Shown here: positions 9,213-19,369 of the stretch, piece after piece | How the letters are laid out: the number at the start of each line of letters is the position of its first letter | How positions within the stretch are numbered: position 1 is the first letter of the stretch | Notes under the pieces: model-generated | What the model saw: only the letters and a program-made list of their open reading frames with translations | Databases searched by the model: none | Told to the model about the DNA's origin: nothing | Position numbers and translations under genes: made by a program | Assembly: GCF_000485595.1 (NCBI RefSeq) | Contig: NW_014577840.1 | Location: forward strand, 52,131-72,674 | From: Priapulus caudatus | Lineage: Eukaryota > Priapulida > Priapulimorpha > Priapulimorphida > Priapulidae | DNA: 20,544 bases | Direction: 5' to 3'

Positions 9213-10322
9213 TAGTTTCAACGAAATCCAATGAACTTATTTCATTTACTACTAGCGGTAACTCCCGTGTGTGGTGTCCGTGTGGTCTCAACGTTTGATG
9301 TCTGCTGCGACAAACTTGGTGGGTTAAACTGTTAGACTTGATGTCAGAGTGGTCTGCTGGCTGGTCCGTGTGTATGTGTTGGGAGGCATGGCGGATAGCT
9401 GAATCCCTGTAGTGGTCGCACAACAGCGTACGTAATTATCTGATATTTGCCATGCAGACACTCACTGAGACACTGGCAGAAACGTTGCTTTTGAAGTGGC
9501 TCTCTCCAGCAACGCGTACGCGGACTCGCACGCACGCACGCACGCACGATCGCCCTGTCATGTTGATTGTATATTATAACAAAGAGCTAATAATACATTA
9601 TTTTAAATATTACATGTATTAATAATTATTAATAATTATTTTATTAATATTCTTGAGGATAATTATGTAAAATATGGGGTCTTGCGTAATCGGTGAAAAA
9701 TGCGATTAACTAGAACTGTAGCCTGCTGAAATGTCACGCACAGCCGCTCCAGTCAAATTTGTATCGCTTTCTGGAAATCGGTAACCCGGCGTACTATCGG
9801 TAACTGCGACGCCCACTCGCATGTAGGAGCTAATGTATTATTACGCCGTTGTTAGCGACCGTCTGCTCCTAATGCCGTTTCTATGTTTTTCTCGCATTGA
9901 GTGTATTTATAGGCCACGCTGCCCACGATTAGTTATATAAGTCTCTTTGTTGTGACGATATACGCCGAGACGAAAGCTGTACGAATGGAGGCTGAGCCGG
10001 GTTGCGTCTAGGCGTGTGCCTGGGTGGCGCAGAGTTTTTACCGTTACGAGCGTTTAACAGTTGCGACTAGACGTTGCGACATAGGCGTTGCGACATAATA
10101 GATAGTGGTTGTTTGTAAATGACAATAAGAAAGCACGTGTTGATGCGGTGTGGTTCGTATGAAACGTTCTGTTGATGATTCCGATAAACGGGACAGGTTG
10201 CTGCGCTACGGAGCTGTTTATAGAGGTAATAAATCAACAGCTGTTGGAATGTAGCCGGCTACATGGAAATGGCACGACCTCGGTAATATATTAGCATGTT
10301 TTGGTGCTATTTAACGATTACA
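9213..10322. other. No gene recognised; simple repeats
   Basis: A (CACG)n run lies at about 9527-9548. An AT-rich block at about 9575-9665 contains several ATTAATAATTATT palindromes. A short duplication of GCGTTGCGACATA-like sequence lies near 10070-10100. No coding similarity was found. Confidence 0.45.
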
Positions 10323-10485
10323 GGTGCAATAGTGGCATGCGTATGCACCTCGTTTGTGTAAGTGATTTTGCAAACCCGCTTACAAACCAGATTATTTTGC
10401 AAGATGTTGCGAAGGGAGTGAGTGGATGGCGGTTCCACGGAGAGAAGCAGGTAGCATGGTCATCAGGCTGTGACTGCTGCGCTCA
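10323..10485 (+). CDS. Candidate internal exon, unknown protein
   Basis: The interval is bounded by an acceptor-like site (GATTACAG|GTGC) and a strong donor-like site (GCTCAG|GTATGT). One frame is open throughout, starting CNSGMRMHLVCV and ending in a cysteine-containing SSGCDCCAQ, about 54 codons. I do not recognise a family. The polypyrimidine tract before the acceptor is weak and no upstream or downstream exon is established, so this is a gene-model hint only. A chance open interval is quite possible. Confidence 0.18.
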
Positions 10486-12258
10486 GGTATGTGCTAGGTC
10501 ATTCATTAGCACTAGCACATCACTGATAACGCGCTTATAAGATACTTGTCGCGGACTCGGCGTTGCTTGAGTTTACCCAAATATAATGTTTATGTTTCAG
10601 AAGAAAATGGCTAATATGAACAATGCAGTAAGCAATGCTAGTAGCAGAGCAGTGAGAACATAATTAGTATAATGTGAAAGCCATGGAAGCAGAAATGCCT
10701 GCGTGCGTGCGCGCGTCTGCCTCGGGTTGTCTATAATCGTTATACTGTCCTTATTTGGACATATTGCATTTTATTTAGCCCATAAGACCACATAGGAGAT
10801 GTAGCCTCTAAGACGTATACTCTTACTCTTAGTGATTCTGAGACATAGCATCTTACAGAACTCTTTGAATAACGACACATTCTCTTGCGGAAAATATTAT
10901 TAAAGTGGTGGTGTATGTGTGTATGCCATACACAGTGCGTGTGTAAGGCGAGTAGTGTTATCCATGCTGTTAGTGTTACTTCATGGGCAGATCTGTAAGT
11001 GGAGGGAGATTTCATTACGGACAATAACCGCAGTGTCTCTACCACTGGAGAGAAAATTATCCAGGTGTTGTCTTACCTGTGGGGGTTTGACATACACCCA
11101 CGTTACTTAAGGAATCGAGCTTTGTTGACTTTCTAGTCATTTCCGAGCACAAGGTCAAGCCCTTAATTCTTCTTGAGCTGACTTGTTAGTTCGGACAGAT
11201 CGTGATTGAGACACGTGTGGGGCTCTCTTCATCTTTTCAGACTTTCCCTAGGCAACGAGTTTGGAGCAGAGCAAATAACGAGATTTCTGGAAGAAATGGT
11301 ATGCAGAGTCCCTCGCCTTTGTGTTACTGAGTTTGAGAACGTCGTGTACTGTACCTTTATGTGTGACCCATGCGCTTCTGCAAAACATGGCAGTGCTAGG
11401 GCCGAAATTCCACGCGGAGCCTTTCCTTTAGCGCATAACTGTTACCGTAACCTTAAGTTTTTACAGTCAACCCTTTGCTTAGCGGTGTTTCGTATTAGAT
11501 CTTTATTATCCACGCCTGACTATACGTATTTGTTTGTGTACAGTATGTATTCGCGTATGCATGTGAAGACCAAGCATACGGTGCACGTAGGAGGCGCTGG
11601 CGCCGCAGGTTCTTATATTTGAATAATGTTACATTGTATATCCACACACAGGTTGTCATATAGTGTATATATGTTCGAGTCTTTCAGATTGACAATGGAA
11701 TTTTACGAATGCATGTTGCCTATTAATTTGCCTATTATGACGGGGGCCTCTAATGACGTCGCCTATTAATGTTGGCAAATTAAATTTCGGTCGATTGTCC
11801 AGCTATGCGTATAGTTTGGTCGTCATTGTATGAAATGATTATGTGGAGATAAATGGGAATGGCAGGCACTAGGCAGTCACTGAAGCCTCCGACGTAAACT
11901 TTTTAAAGGAAATAAACGCGCAGCTCTGTTTATGGATGGGTTCAGGTGACGTTGATTTCCTTTTACGGCTCATGGTAAGGAGAGGACGGATGGGAGCGGA
12001 TATAATAGCGGGAAGGCACATATAAGAGGGCGTGCAATAACAGAGTGGATGGATGATGGAGCCGTATACGTTGTGTTGGCCCCACAGCACACGCGGCTGT
12101 GTGTGCAATCGGTATTAGTAAGGTAATGGTAACGCGTAAGGTATACGGATGACAAAATTATGCTGAGTCTGTATTACTAGGTGGAATATACGGACTCGCC
12201 TGCTGCCCCTAATGATGTCGTAGGGATTTCGCTTTGTTCAGGCCGCCTATATATCACC
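10486..12258. other. No gene recognised; weak exon-like intervals
   Basis: An excellent acceptor-like tract ends at 11240 (CTCTTCATCTTTTCAG). The 58 bases after it stay open in two frames until a donor-like GTATGC at 11299. A 138-codon plus-strand frame at 11206-11622 covers this interval but shows no known domain. A tiny bracketed interval (10601-10627) also lies between acceptor- and donor-like sites. GCCTATTAAT-like motifs recur near 11720-11770. None of this is enough to call a gene. Confidence 0.35.
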
Positions 12259-12295
12259 AGAGGTAGATAATAGGGATTTCCTATTATCTACTTCT
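12259..12295. repeat. Strong hairpin
   Basis: AGAGGTAGATAATAGG (12259-12274) pairs with CCTATTATCTACTTCT (12280-12295), 16 bp with one G-T wobble position, around a 5-base loop. The pairing continues weakly outward through TATAT-rich flanks. No promoter or terminator role can be assigned. Confidence 0.85.
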
Positions 12296-12883
12296 GATAT
12301 CATCTATATATTCACGTAACACGTCGCTGTACGATTTAGTAGCAGGTGAATAGTACTCCTGTACATGCTGTACATCGCATCCGATATTTTCATAGTATCT
12401 AGCAAGGAATCAATTGGCTTTGTGTCACGCAGTACTTAGTGCGAGTGCAATTATGAAGGCAGTATGTGTGAGGAGGCCGCAGTGAGCACTATATATGTTA
12501 TACGGCTAGTGTGTGAATCTGTGTGCCAATTTTGGCCAGACCGGCTACAAAGCAGCGATCAGTAATCAATTATTTCACCTTCAAACCATCGGTAGGAATA
12601 TTAGTTATGGAGCCGCATGGCAGTTGCACTGTTTACCTTCGGCACAGCTATAACCTGAAGGAAATTCCTGCCGCGCTCGCACAATGACTGCGGGCATTGT
12701 GGTATCGGTGACCGTGACTTCTGCCTGCGGGCAGCAGACCTTACTGATATATGATAATATCAGGCGGGGTAGTGCGATAGCTACAGCGTGGGGGCGGACG
12801 TGGGGTGTACAAGAGGGGCACACGCACGCAGCATACACCAACCTCGAATGGTCTAACGGTCAGTGGAGTCTAAGCAGGTCGTA
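12296..12883. other. No gene recognised
   Basis: No recognisable gene. A small inverted repeat, CTGATAT/ATATCAG, lies near 12746-12765. Short overlapping open frames on both strands (12605-12884) look like chance. Confidence 0.4.
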
Positions 12884-12922
12884 GGGGGTGGGGTGGGGCG
12901 TCAGCGGGTATTCGGGGGTGGG
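12884..12922 (+). other. G-quadruplex motif
   Basis: Runs of G at 12884-12888, 12890-12893, 12895-12898 and 12906-12908 are separated by loops of 1, 1 and 7 bases. They fit the canonical four-tract rule on the plus strand. Further tracts follow at 12914-12918 and 12920-12922. No gene start is evident beside it. Confidence 0.8.
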
Positions 12923-13053
12923 TGAGAATTAAGGTATTATTGTCTGTTTCTCGGATACGCCACGTGAGGAAGTGTGAGATTGGCAGTAGCGATATGTGGG
13001 GCTGGCATAGATCTACTTACGCCGAATGTCTGCCATTCTGTTTCTTGTTGCTT

Positions 13054-13127
13054 TTAGGAAGAGAGTTGATGTTGTTATTTATATTATTGTATTTGCTATT
13101 ATTATTATTATTATATATTAGGAAGAG
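13054..13127. repeat. AT-rich triplet microsatellite between 10-bp direct repeats
   Basis: TTAGGAAGAG occurs at 13054-13063 and again at 13118-13127. Between them lies TTGTTATTTATATTATTG and a (TAT)n run at about 13097-13115. Replication slippage is the simplest reading. Confidence 0.7.
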
Positions 13128-13377
13128 GGTGACATGGTGTTCGGCTAGCGTGACATGATTGCTGGTGACCAATATTGGCTTCATGAAATGAGGGCGGCTG
13201 CCACATGTGATAGTGAGTGTCCCGTAGTTCTTTCCCATTTACCTGCAGCACTGCGGCGTTTGCTTTATTGTTAAAAACGCATTCTTTTGTGGTAAAATTA
13301 CACCGTGAACCTCGTCTATCTTCCCCCATCTGTCATTGAGTTGCCGAGTGGTCTCCGGTAATCCGCGATAAAACCTG
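13128..13377. other. No feature recognised
   Basis: This is unique sequence without a recognised gene or repeat. It leads into the long hairpin. Confidence 0.35.
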
Positions 13378-13458
13378 GCAGCAGCAGTAGCAGTAGCAGA
13401 TCGCAATCTCTCGTGAGGAGAGAGCATTGCCATCTACGGCTACTGCTACTGCTGCGGC
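13378..13458 (+). ncRNA. Pre-miRNA-like long hairpin
   Basis: A 17-bp perfect stem joins GCAGCAGTAGCAGTAGC (13381-13397) to 13439-13455. It continues, after a 3-base bulge (13436-13438), with AGAT/ATCT (13398-13401 with 13432-13435), a C-C mismatch, then GCAAT/ATTGC (13403-13407 with 13426-13430). After another 3-base bulge come CTCTC/GAGAG and a 5-base loop. The ~80-nt folded length with small bulges resembles a microRNA precursor. The lower stem is made of GCA/GTA triplets, so a simple-sequence palindrome is an alternative. Transcription is not shown. Confidence 0.35.
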
Positions 13459-13700
13459 GCTGACTGACTGACTGCTCAGCCACTTGAACCAGACCAGTTT
13501 CACGGGCGGTTCTGTCGTCTCGCTGTTTGCGCTTTGCTGGACACTGAAGAATGGTACAGTGCTACCGTGCTACCGTCGTTTTCATATTTCATTTTCATCT
13601 AATAGCATAAACAATTACATATCTACGAGTGATAAAAGCACATACACTAGAGATAAAAATCACACATACTAGCCCTTACGATACGTTGATTCTAAAGCCT

Positions 13701-13827
13701 TGCTGCTGCTGCAGCTGTTGTTGCTGTTGCTGGTGCTGTTACTATTGCTGCTGCTGTTGTTGTTTTTGTTGTTGTTGTTCTTGTTGTTGCTGCTGTTGCG
13801 GTAGCTGTTGTTGTTATTGTTTGTTGT
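13701..13827. repeat. Degenerate TTG/CTG triplet repeat
   Basis: The plus strand is built of TGC, TGT and TTG triplets with a few interruptions. On the minus strand one frame reads a glutamine-rich run of about 23 codons (CAA/CAG), closed by TAA upstream and TAG downstream. It is therefore not a long polyglutamine exon as it stands. The plus-strand cysteine-rich open frame across it is a by-product. Confidence 0.85.
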
Positions 13828-14309
13828 AGGCGATGCTGTAAGCCTGGAAACTTGTGCTAATTTGTGTGTGGTAATTTTCTAACGATCATGTCGAGCTGAA
13901 TGGCAGAGGCAATGCCGTTATGACCAGTAGCATTTTGATACAGATGTGTAGGAGTTTAAGGTAAATTTTAGGAATAAAATTGACAAAGTAATTTATCATG
14001 AGTGATTAAAAATAGATCTAATAATAATTTAATATATCTAATAATAATAGATTATTATTCACTCCTGGTAATAAATTAGGTTCGTAGCCACGCTGCGCCC
14101 ACTCCTGGGCTTTCTGGCCTCTAGGAGGCAGTTCAGTGAAAGTATTATGTTGTGAATATTAGACCATTATTACACCATGTACACGCATACCAGCCATGTC
14201 TGATACGCTGCTTGCAATGGCTACACAAAAAGGAAGTGGACAAAATTGATCGTATCGACCAAAAACGAATTGGACAATGCATGCGAAAGATGTCTATGAT
14301 ACTGAGCTG
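13828..14309. other. No gene recognised; AT-rich inverted repeat
   Basis: The only structure is an AT-rich palindromic cluster at about 14018-14060, where CTAATAATAATAG is followed by its near-complement ATTATTATTC. Confidence 0.4.
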
Positions 14310-14405
14310 TGATGTTATCAGGACTTATTGTCATTTGTGGCAATTTGGCAATTGGCAATTGTGGCAAAATGGCAATTTGTCATTATTAGCTCCTGATGTT
14401 ATCAG
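14310..14405. repeat. TGGCAATT repeat cluster between 12-bp direct repeats
   Basis: TGATGTTATCAG occurs at 14310-14321 and 14394-14405. Between them are several copies of TGGCAATT or GGCAATTTG in direct array, e.g. around 14340-14375. The flanking repeats could be a target duplication around a small insertion, but no transposon ends are visible. Confidence 0.5.
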
Positions 14406-15370
14406 TTCGTTGCTGCTGTTGCTTTGCTGTAATAACTGCTAAATATTATGCTATATTCACCCACAATAGATGATAGCAGGGCTTCGTAGGCATGTTAGCT
14501 ACCAGTGATTGCATGGTTGCGTCATCTGTCAATATCAGTAATCTATATGATCATGATTTCTCTTGTTACTGGCTGTATCATGTCTGTGAATAAGCGGAGT
14601 CGCGTGTGTAAGAAACTCGTGTACATAAGATTGTAAATAGTTGTCAAGACCTCGATGTGGTTTCAAGACAAACCACTACTATCTATAGGTAGAGCCTATA
14701 TATATGAATACCAGAAATTCATTACTTTTCTTATTGTTTCATTCTCTCTGTGCCACTTTGATTTTTTTTTTGATTTGTGGAATTTATATATTAATTATTT
14801 TTAGTAATTCTAATTAAATAAATGTCTGTATATATGTTTATGAATTCTGGCCCTGGTTCAGATAGTGTGGGCAGACTTGTTTTTGGGTAGAGTTTGATAT
14901 TGTTATAGAAATAATTGACTATATCATTAAAGTATATGTATAATTATAACGTAACTGAGACATATAACTTACCAAAACTGATATTGTCTCAGCCATCAGT
15001 AACATCAATTGCACCGAGCCAGGTGTTAATGCGTGTTCTACATGCAGGCAGCAGTGTGGATAATCACATTCATTGTTTTCCACATTCCACATTTATAATT
15101 CACCATAAGAAATCTGCGGATTTGCTTTTATCTTACCACCGTTTATTCCTACTGTCGGATGACCAATCTGGGTTGCTAATAATACGGGTTCAGAAAATGC
15201 CACTCCTCACTCTTTGTGTAAAAAAACACACTTATCTATCAATCTACACACCCTAACTTCGAACTCTCTCACACAAAAAATCACACCATCGTGACAGAAT
15301 CAGGTCCACTGATGACCTATTTAGCTATTTAAAAACATTTTTTAACACGTGTGTTTCATTTGTTATAGAT
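14406..15370. other. No gene recognised
   Basis: AT-rich sequence with no recognisable coding similarity. A poly-T run lies at 14762-14770. The open frame at 14915-15256 has no known motif. Confidence 0.4.
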
Positions 15371-16316
15371 GGCCCAACCTACCCGCTGATAGATGGACAC
15401 CAATTCTATTGCAACACTGCCGATGCAGACCGGGGAATCGAATAGCTGCAGTCTAGGGCAGAACGTTTGGGAGGTATTACCTAGAGTGTCAAAGACAGCC
15501 ATCAATTACCTTCTGACTTTGGCCACGCTGCACACCTGATCAAAGCTGTCTTTGTGATCAACTCGGCACGGTTCAAGGCAGGCTGTACGACGCAGGCTGA
15601 ACGGCTGATCTTCACACACAGTGAGAGACACTTAAACATTTACACAGTGAGCAGCACAGCACAGGCTTGTGTCAGTGTCAGCTCCATGCTGTTATAGCGA
15701 GTAGGGGAAGGCGACAGACGCCAGTGTTAGCTCTTCAGGTTCAGAAGTCAGTGTTCGCAAGAAGAGGAAACATCCAGAGCTGCAAGTCGCTGCGAAGCCG
15801 ACAGGTCAAATTCTTCGTTGGTATTATAGCTCGTTTGCATCGTGTGGTGCCAGTGACACAGCAACAACACAAGGTGCTGGACGAAGAAGTGTGCTTACCC
15901 GTACTAGAGGGTCATAGTCTGACACTGCAGATGAGTGGTGCTATGTGATCATGTGTACAGATCTGAGCTCTCCACAGACGTGGTTACATATAGGACTTCA
16001 CATAGACGTGGGTATATAAAACTTCACATAGACGTGGGTTTACATAGAAGAACTCCACAGAGACGTGGTAATATAGCATTCACCATGGACATGGCATCAC
16101 TATAGCTCGGACTAAAACAGATTTGACCAACCCAGAAATCACTAGAAGTGGAATCTACAAGCAGGTGTTGAAGAATCCGCCACCGTGTGAAGTGATACTC
16201 GTTATGTCAGCAGTGGCCTCTAAAGCCGCCTGAAGCATCATCTCATCACGTTAGCAGCTTCCCTGTCTAGTAGCAGTGTGAGATATCAGCTGTAGTTTGC
16301 TTTTGCTGCGACCATC
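15371..16316 (+). other. RAB23 5' flank, promoter/leader not resolved
   Basis: This kilobase precedes the RAB23 start codon and likely holds its 5' untranslated region and promoter, but no transcription start can be placed. A TATA-like TATATAAAA at 16013-16021 lies inside a repeat, so it is not good promoter evidence. Two overlapping plus-strand frames are open at about 15667-15948. One from an ATG encodes 93 residues without a known motif. The other, without an ATG, contains SSSGSEVSVRKKRKHPEL, a serine-rich then basic stretch that could be an exon or upstream reading frame. I cannot decide. Confidence 0.4.
15968..16105. repeat. Five imperfect 26-31-bp repeats upstream of RAB23
   Basis: Units begin at about 15968, 15996, 16022, 16053 and 16079. 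Each contains a CTTCACATAGACGTGG-like core followed by a TATA-containing tail (GTATATAAAA, TTACATAGAA, TAATATAGCA). The GACGTGG core is conserved in four units and altered to GACATGG in the fifth. The array ends about 210 bases before the start codon. Confidence 0.8.
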
Positions 16317-16471
16317 ATGCGAGAGGAAGACATTGAGACTGCCATTAAGGTGGTGATTGTAGGCAACGGTGCTGTCGGCAAGTCGTCGATGATCCAGAGG
16401 TTCTGTAAAGGAATCTTCACAAAGGAATACAAAAAGACGATAGGGGTGGACTTCCTGGAGCGACAGATCAC
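16317..16471 (+). CDS. RAB23: Ras-related protein Rab-23, coding exon 1
   Basis: Encodes residues 1-51 and two bases of codon 52 of a Rab-family small GTPase. It starts MREEDIETAIKVVIVGNGAV and closely matches the N-terminus of animal RAB23. The P-loop GNGAVGKSS (residues 16-24) binds the phosphates of GTP. The switch I threonine (T41, in KKTIGVDF) should coordinate magnesium. RAB23 is a membrane-associated switch known in vertebrates as a negative regulator of Hedgehog signalling, linked to primary cilia. The ATG is chosen because an in-frame TAG lies 24 bases upstream (16293-16295), A is at -3, and the length matches the family. The exon ends in phase 2 at CAGATCAC|GTGAGC. The encoded alignment to the family has no break or missing catalytic residue. 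Confidence 0.96.
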
Positions 16472-16494
16472 GTGAGCTCACTAGCATTAGAGTG

Positions 16495-16683
16495 CAGGGA
16501 AAAAATTAAAATAAATTTTTCGGGGGCTACTTTTCAAGCTCGCGTGCATGAAAACAGCACTCTAAAATTTGGTTTGCATTGAACTCTATGCAAATTTACT
16601 GGGGCTCTTTTGGGCCTTTCCGGGGCTCTTTTTGGCATTTCGGGGGCTAAATCGCCCCGAGCCCCCGTGTATTTTTTTCACTG
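16495..16683. mobile_element. 189-bp hAT-type MITE in RAB23 intron 1
   Basis: The element starts CAGGGAAAAAAT and ends ATTTTTTTCACTG, giving short inverted ends with the CAGNG pattern usual for hAT transposons. A perfect 8-bp target duplication, TTAGAGTG, lies at 16487-16494 and 16684-16691. Inside are GGGGGCTA and GGGGCTCTTTT blocks. A segment near 16648-16666 (ATCGCCCCGAGCCCCCGTG) is the partial inverse of the left GGGGGCTA block. No coding capacity. It begins only 23 bases past the exon 1 splice donor and leaves the donor GTGAGC intact. Confidence 0.92.
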
Positions 16684-18475
16684 TTAGAGTGCATTTTCTC
16701 TAGAGCCATTTCTATTCAATCCACAAATAGTATTTCTCACTAATTCTTCTATACATGCCTAACTTGAATATACTAAAAATGAGCGTATTTCGAAAGTTAC
16801 TATGTCCCAAAACTCGTCAGCAAAATCCTAATTCTTTGTGTCCGTTTCAACCTTAATCTTTTCTTAACGACACATTTATCTTTGTGTTTTGCACTTTTAA
16901 ACATAGAAATTGCAAAATAATAGGATATTGTTCTATTCTTTTGCCCTGTGGCGTTGCCGTTTCAGGGTAATCCCGATAGCAATAGGTCATGTCGTAAAAA
17001 CTGTAATATATTGCACCAAAGGCAAACTTGTTGTTAAGAAAATCCAAACATGTAAATTTTGCTGGCAAGTTGGTGACTAGAAACTTTTAAAATAGTTTCA
17101 GTACTTGTGAGTTTGACATCTTTAGTGATTTCGTTTCGGTAAAAATTTTAAGCTATATATTCAAAATAATTTCGCGAAGGGTTGTGTAAGTGTTACGTGT
17201 TAGTTTTAAAAACAGATATTTAAAAACAAGCCTAAAAAATAAGCCTGGTATCTCGAGTTAATTTCCTCACTTCTGCCCAGTGCTCTGTGTGTGTGTCCCA
17301 TCCTCTCACCCCCGCCAGTATGTCGCCAGTATGGCCAAGCTTAGGCAACAGGGAACTTGCTTCACGTGCCTAAAGAATTTCTCACGTCATTTTTTTACCA
17401 TTATCTGCCTGTCAGTGGCACATGCCCGGTACACCTGCCAACCGAATGCTCCTTCCCCCTCCCACAGAATTCCAGCTAAGTAAATTTTAGGAAATTTATA
17501 ATGGCGTGATTATCGTAAATCCTTATTGTGATGGAAGTTTGCATAGTAAACTTGTATTATATATAGCAGTGAATTGATGTCAGTGCTACTGGGGCAGGTG
17601 AACACGCATTCTTACAATGAACAACTGAATGGCTGCGCATTCAGGTCTGCAAGGCGAACACTTATAAAGCACTTAATCTGAATCATAGTATGTAGTATAA
17701 ATGATTGGACCCATTAAGTTGCCGATAGAGCGATGAATTCTGGTCAGATTAGCGAGCAAAACCATCAGGTTACGTACGTACAAATAGTGGATGTGCATGT
17801 TGCCAGCATTTTCTTGTGAATAATTCCCTAGAATAGATTCGGTTGTTTAAGCACAATTTTTGCGTAATTAATTTTGGCTGAGGAAACTACCCTTGATTGT
17901 GTTCCGGACCTTACACATGTTTGCGTGATTCCGCGACTGATTATTTTTATTTTTTAAAGCTTTAACGTAGTCATGCCACATCGTAATTGTGTGTGAGCAC
18001 GTGTGCTTATAAGTGTAGAGTGCAGCGAAGTGAAAATTTATAGGCTGATGCTAATGCTACTTGGGAATAAAGTGAAGCCGCATTGCAATGTCTTCCAACA
18101 TCCACTAACTATTTGGTTGCACACTTCTGAGGAGCCAATTTCCGGCCATTCAATTTGGCGGCTTATCGTAAATGCAAAACGCAAAACGAGTATTCAAGCA
18201 ATCATTCTGCGTTTATACATCCGTCACTAAATGCCATTATAGCTAGCTTGTTTGCTCCTAAAATTTAATTTGCCACTTACCAACACGGCGCGTGCATGTA
18301 CGGGGCAATGCATTTAGCTGATAAAGAGATAAATATATGGAATACTCGTGAGGCTAGTGGGATGCATGGGAGAAATGTATCGCCGCATGCTTCAGATAGA
18401 TACCTTGCTCAGCGAATAACAAAATAGAGCGAATCTTGGGTCTAGTTACTGTCCCAGGCTGCCTCTCTGCCCGTT

Positions 18476-18492
18476 CCCTCCCTCCCCCTCCC
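18476..18492 (-). other. C-rich tract; minus-strand G-quadruplex motif
   Basis: CCC-T-CCC-T-CCCCC-T-CCC on the plus strand gives four G-runs with one-base loops on the minus strand. It lies within a longer pyrimidine tract (about 18460-18520) that ends about 75 bases before exon 2. The transcript itself would be C-rich, so any quadruplex would form in the template DNA strand rather than the RNA. Confidence 0.75.
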
Positions 18493-18592
18493 TTCCTTCT
18501 CACCCTAGCACTCCCTCCATTTGGTTACTGATGAAGGAGAAGCAGAAATGAGCAGATGAGTACGATGTTAATTGTTGTCTTGCTGCTTGCAG

Positions 18593-18678
18593 AGTAAATG
18601 GTGAGGACGTTAGACTGATGCTGTGGGACACGGCGGGACAGGAAGAGTTTGATGCGATCACGAAGGCTTACTATAGAG
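18593..18678 (+). CDS. RAB23: Rab-23, coding exon 2
   Basis: Completes codon 52 (AC+A, threonine) and encodes through residue 80 plus one base. The sequence includes [19 protein letters not shown] and [15 protein letters not shown] (residues 63-69) is the switch II / G3 motif. Q68 is the catalytic glutamine equivalent to Ras Q61, so hydrolysis should be intact. Boundaries are GCAG|AGTAAA and AGAG|GTACCG, giving an 86-base exon that keeps the frame. The match to the family is nearly residue for residue across this exon, which fixes the gene identity. Confidence 0.97.
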
Positions 18679-19369
18679 GTACCGTCATCACGGCTTTATC
18701 GCGAATATATATATGCGTTAAAATAATAACAGTAAATACTGGGTGATGTGTTATTATAGGCAAGTGTGTGGCACGTGTCGTGAGAGAATGTGTGTCTGTC
18801 TTTCAGCTGAAGATGGTACATTTTTGTGCCTTATACAATGGTGTTATTATAAATTAGTTAATTATGATTATGAATTAATATATCCGTCATACATTGTTCC
18901 TACCTGTTGTCATTTTCATTAAAACAGTTGCCTTTTAAATGAGATCTGATGAGAGTAAGTTTCGGTGCACGTGAAACTTTCGTGCTTGGCCTTTTGTGAA
19001 CTTTGGAGAAGCGCTAAAATCTGTATAAATTTGCATTTGTGTTAATAATTTCCTTTGATATTATTGGATTCACTGTGTGCCTAACTAGTTTTTTTGGCCA
19101 TCGAAGCATATGCGGCACTGGTTTGATCATGTTTAATGCTTGCAATGAGCTTGCAATTTGTCACACAAACTGAAACATTTTATTGCGAAATAGTCAGCGC
19201 ATTCAGTCACGTTACTGTTAATTCTGACCAATGCAGAGAAATGCTCACAGTCCTCGTTGGAGAGCGATGGTAATGATGCTGGCGTAATCTTTTTGGTCAC
19301 ATTTATGGTTGTATTTTACATAAAACAATATATTACATACAATTTTTCAGCGGTGTGTTTCTATTACAG
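18679..19369 (+). other. RAB23 intron 2
   Basis: A 691-base phase 1 intron with donor GTACCG and acceptor TTTCTATTACAG. It is AT-rich and I see no other element in it. Confidence 0.9.

Larger units (their letters stand above)
16472..18592 (+). other. RAB23 intron 1
   Basis: A 2,121-base GT-AG intron, with donor GTGAGC and acceptor TTGTTGTCTTGCTGCTTGCAG, a good pyrimidine tract. It contains a hAT-type MITE near its 5' end and a C-rich tract near its 3' end. Short open frames inside (for example minus 16853-17068 and plus 17280-17483) show no family I recognise. No further exon is needed here, because exons 1 and 2 join in frame exactly where the family sequence continues. Confidence 0.9.

Noticed and set aside
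11206-11622. 138-codon plus-strand frame as a single-exon gene
   Set aside because: It starts before a strong acceptor-like site, has no known domain and no supporting context.
13701-13827. Polyglutamine exon on the minus strand
   Set aside because: The CAA/CAG frame is closed by stops on both sides after about 23 codons and no splice sites were evident.
13629-13829. Cysteine-rich plus-strand frame
   Set aside because: It is a translation of TGC/TGT triplet-repeat DNA, with no flanking domain.
16013-16021. TATATAAAA as the RAB23 TATA box
   Set aside because: It is one version of the variable tail of a five-copy repeat, so its presence is not independent evidence of a promoter.
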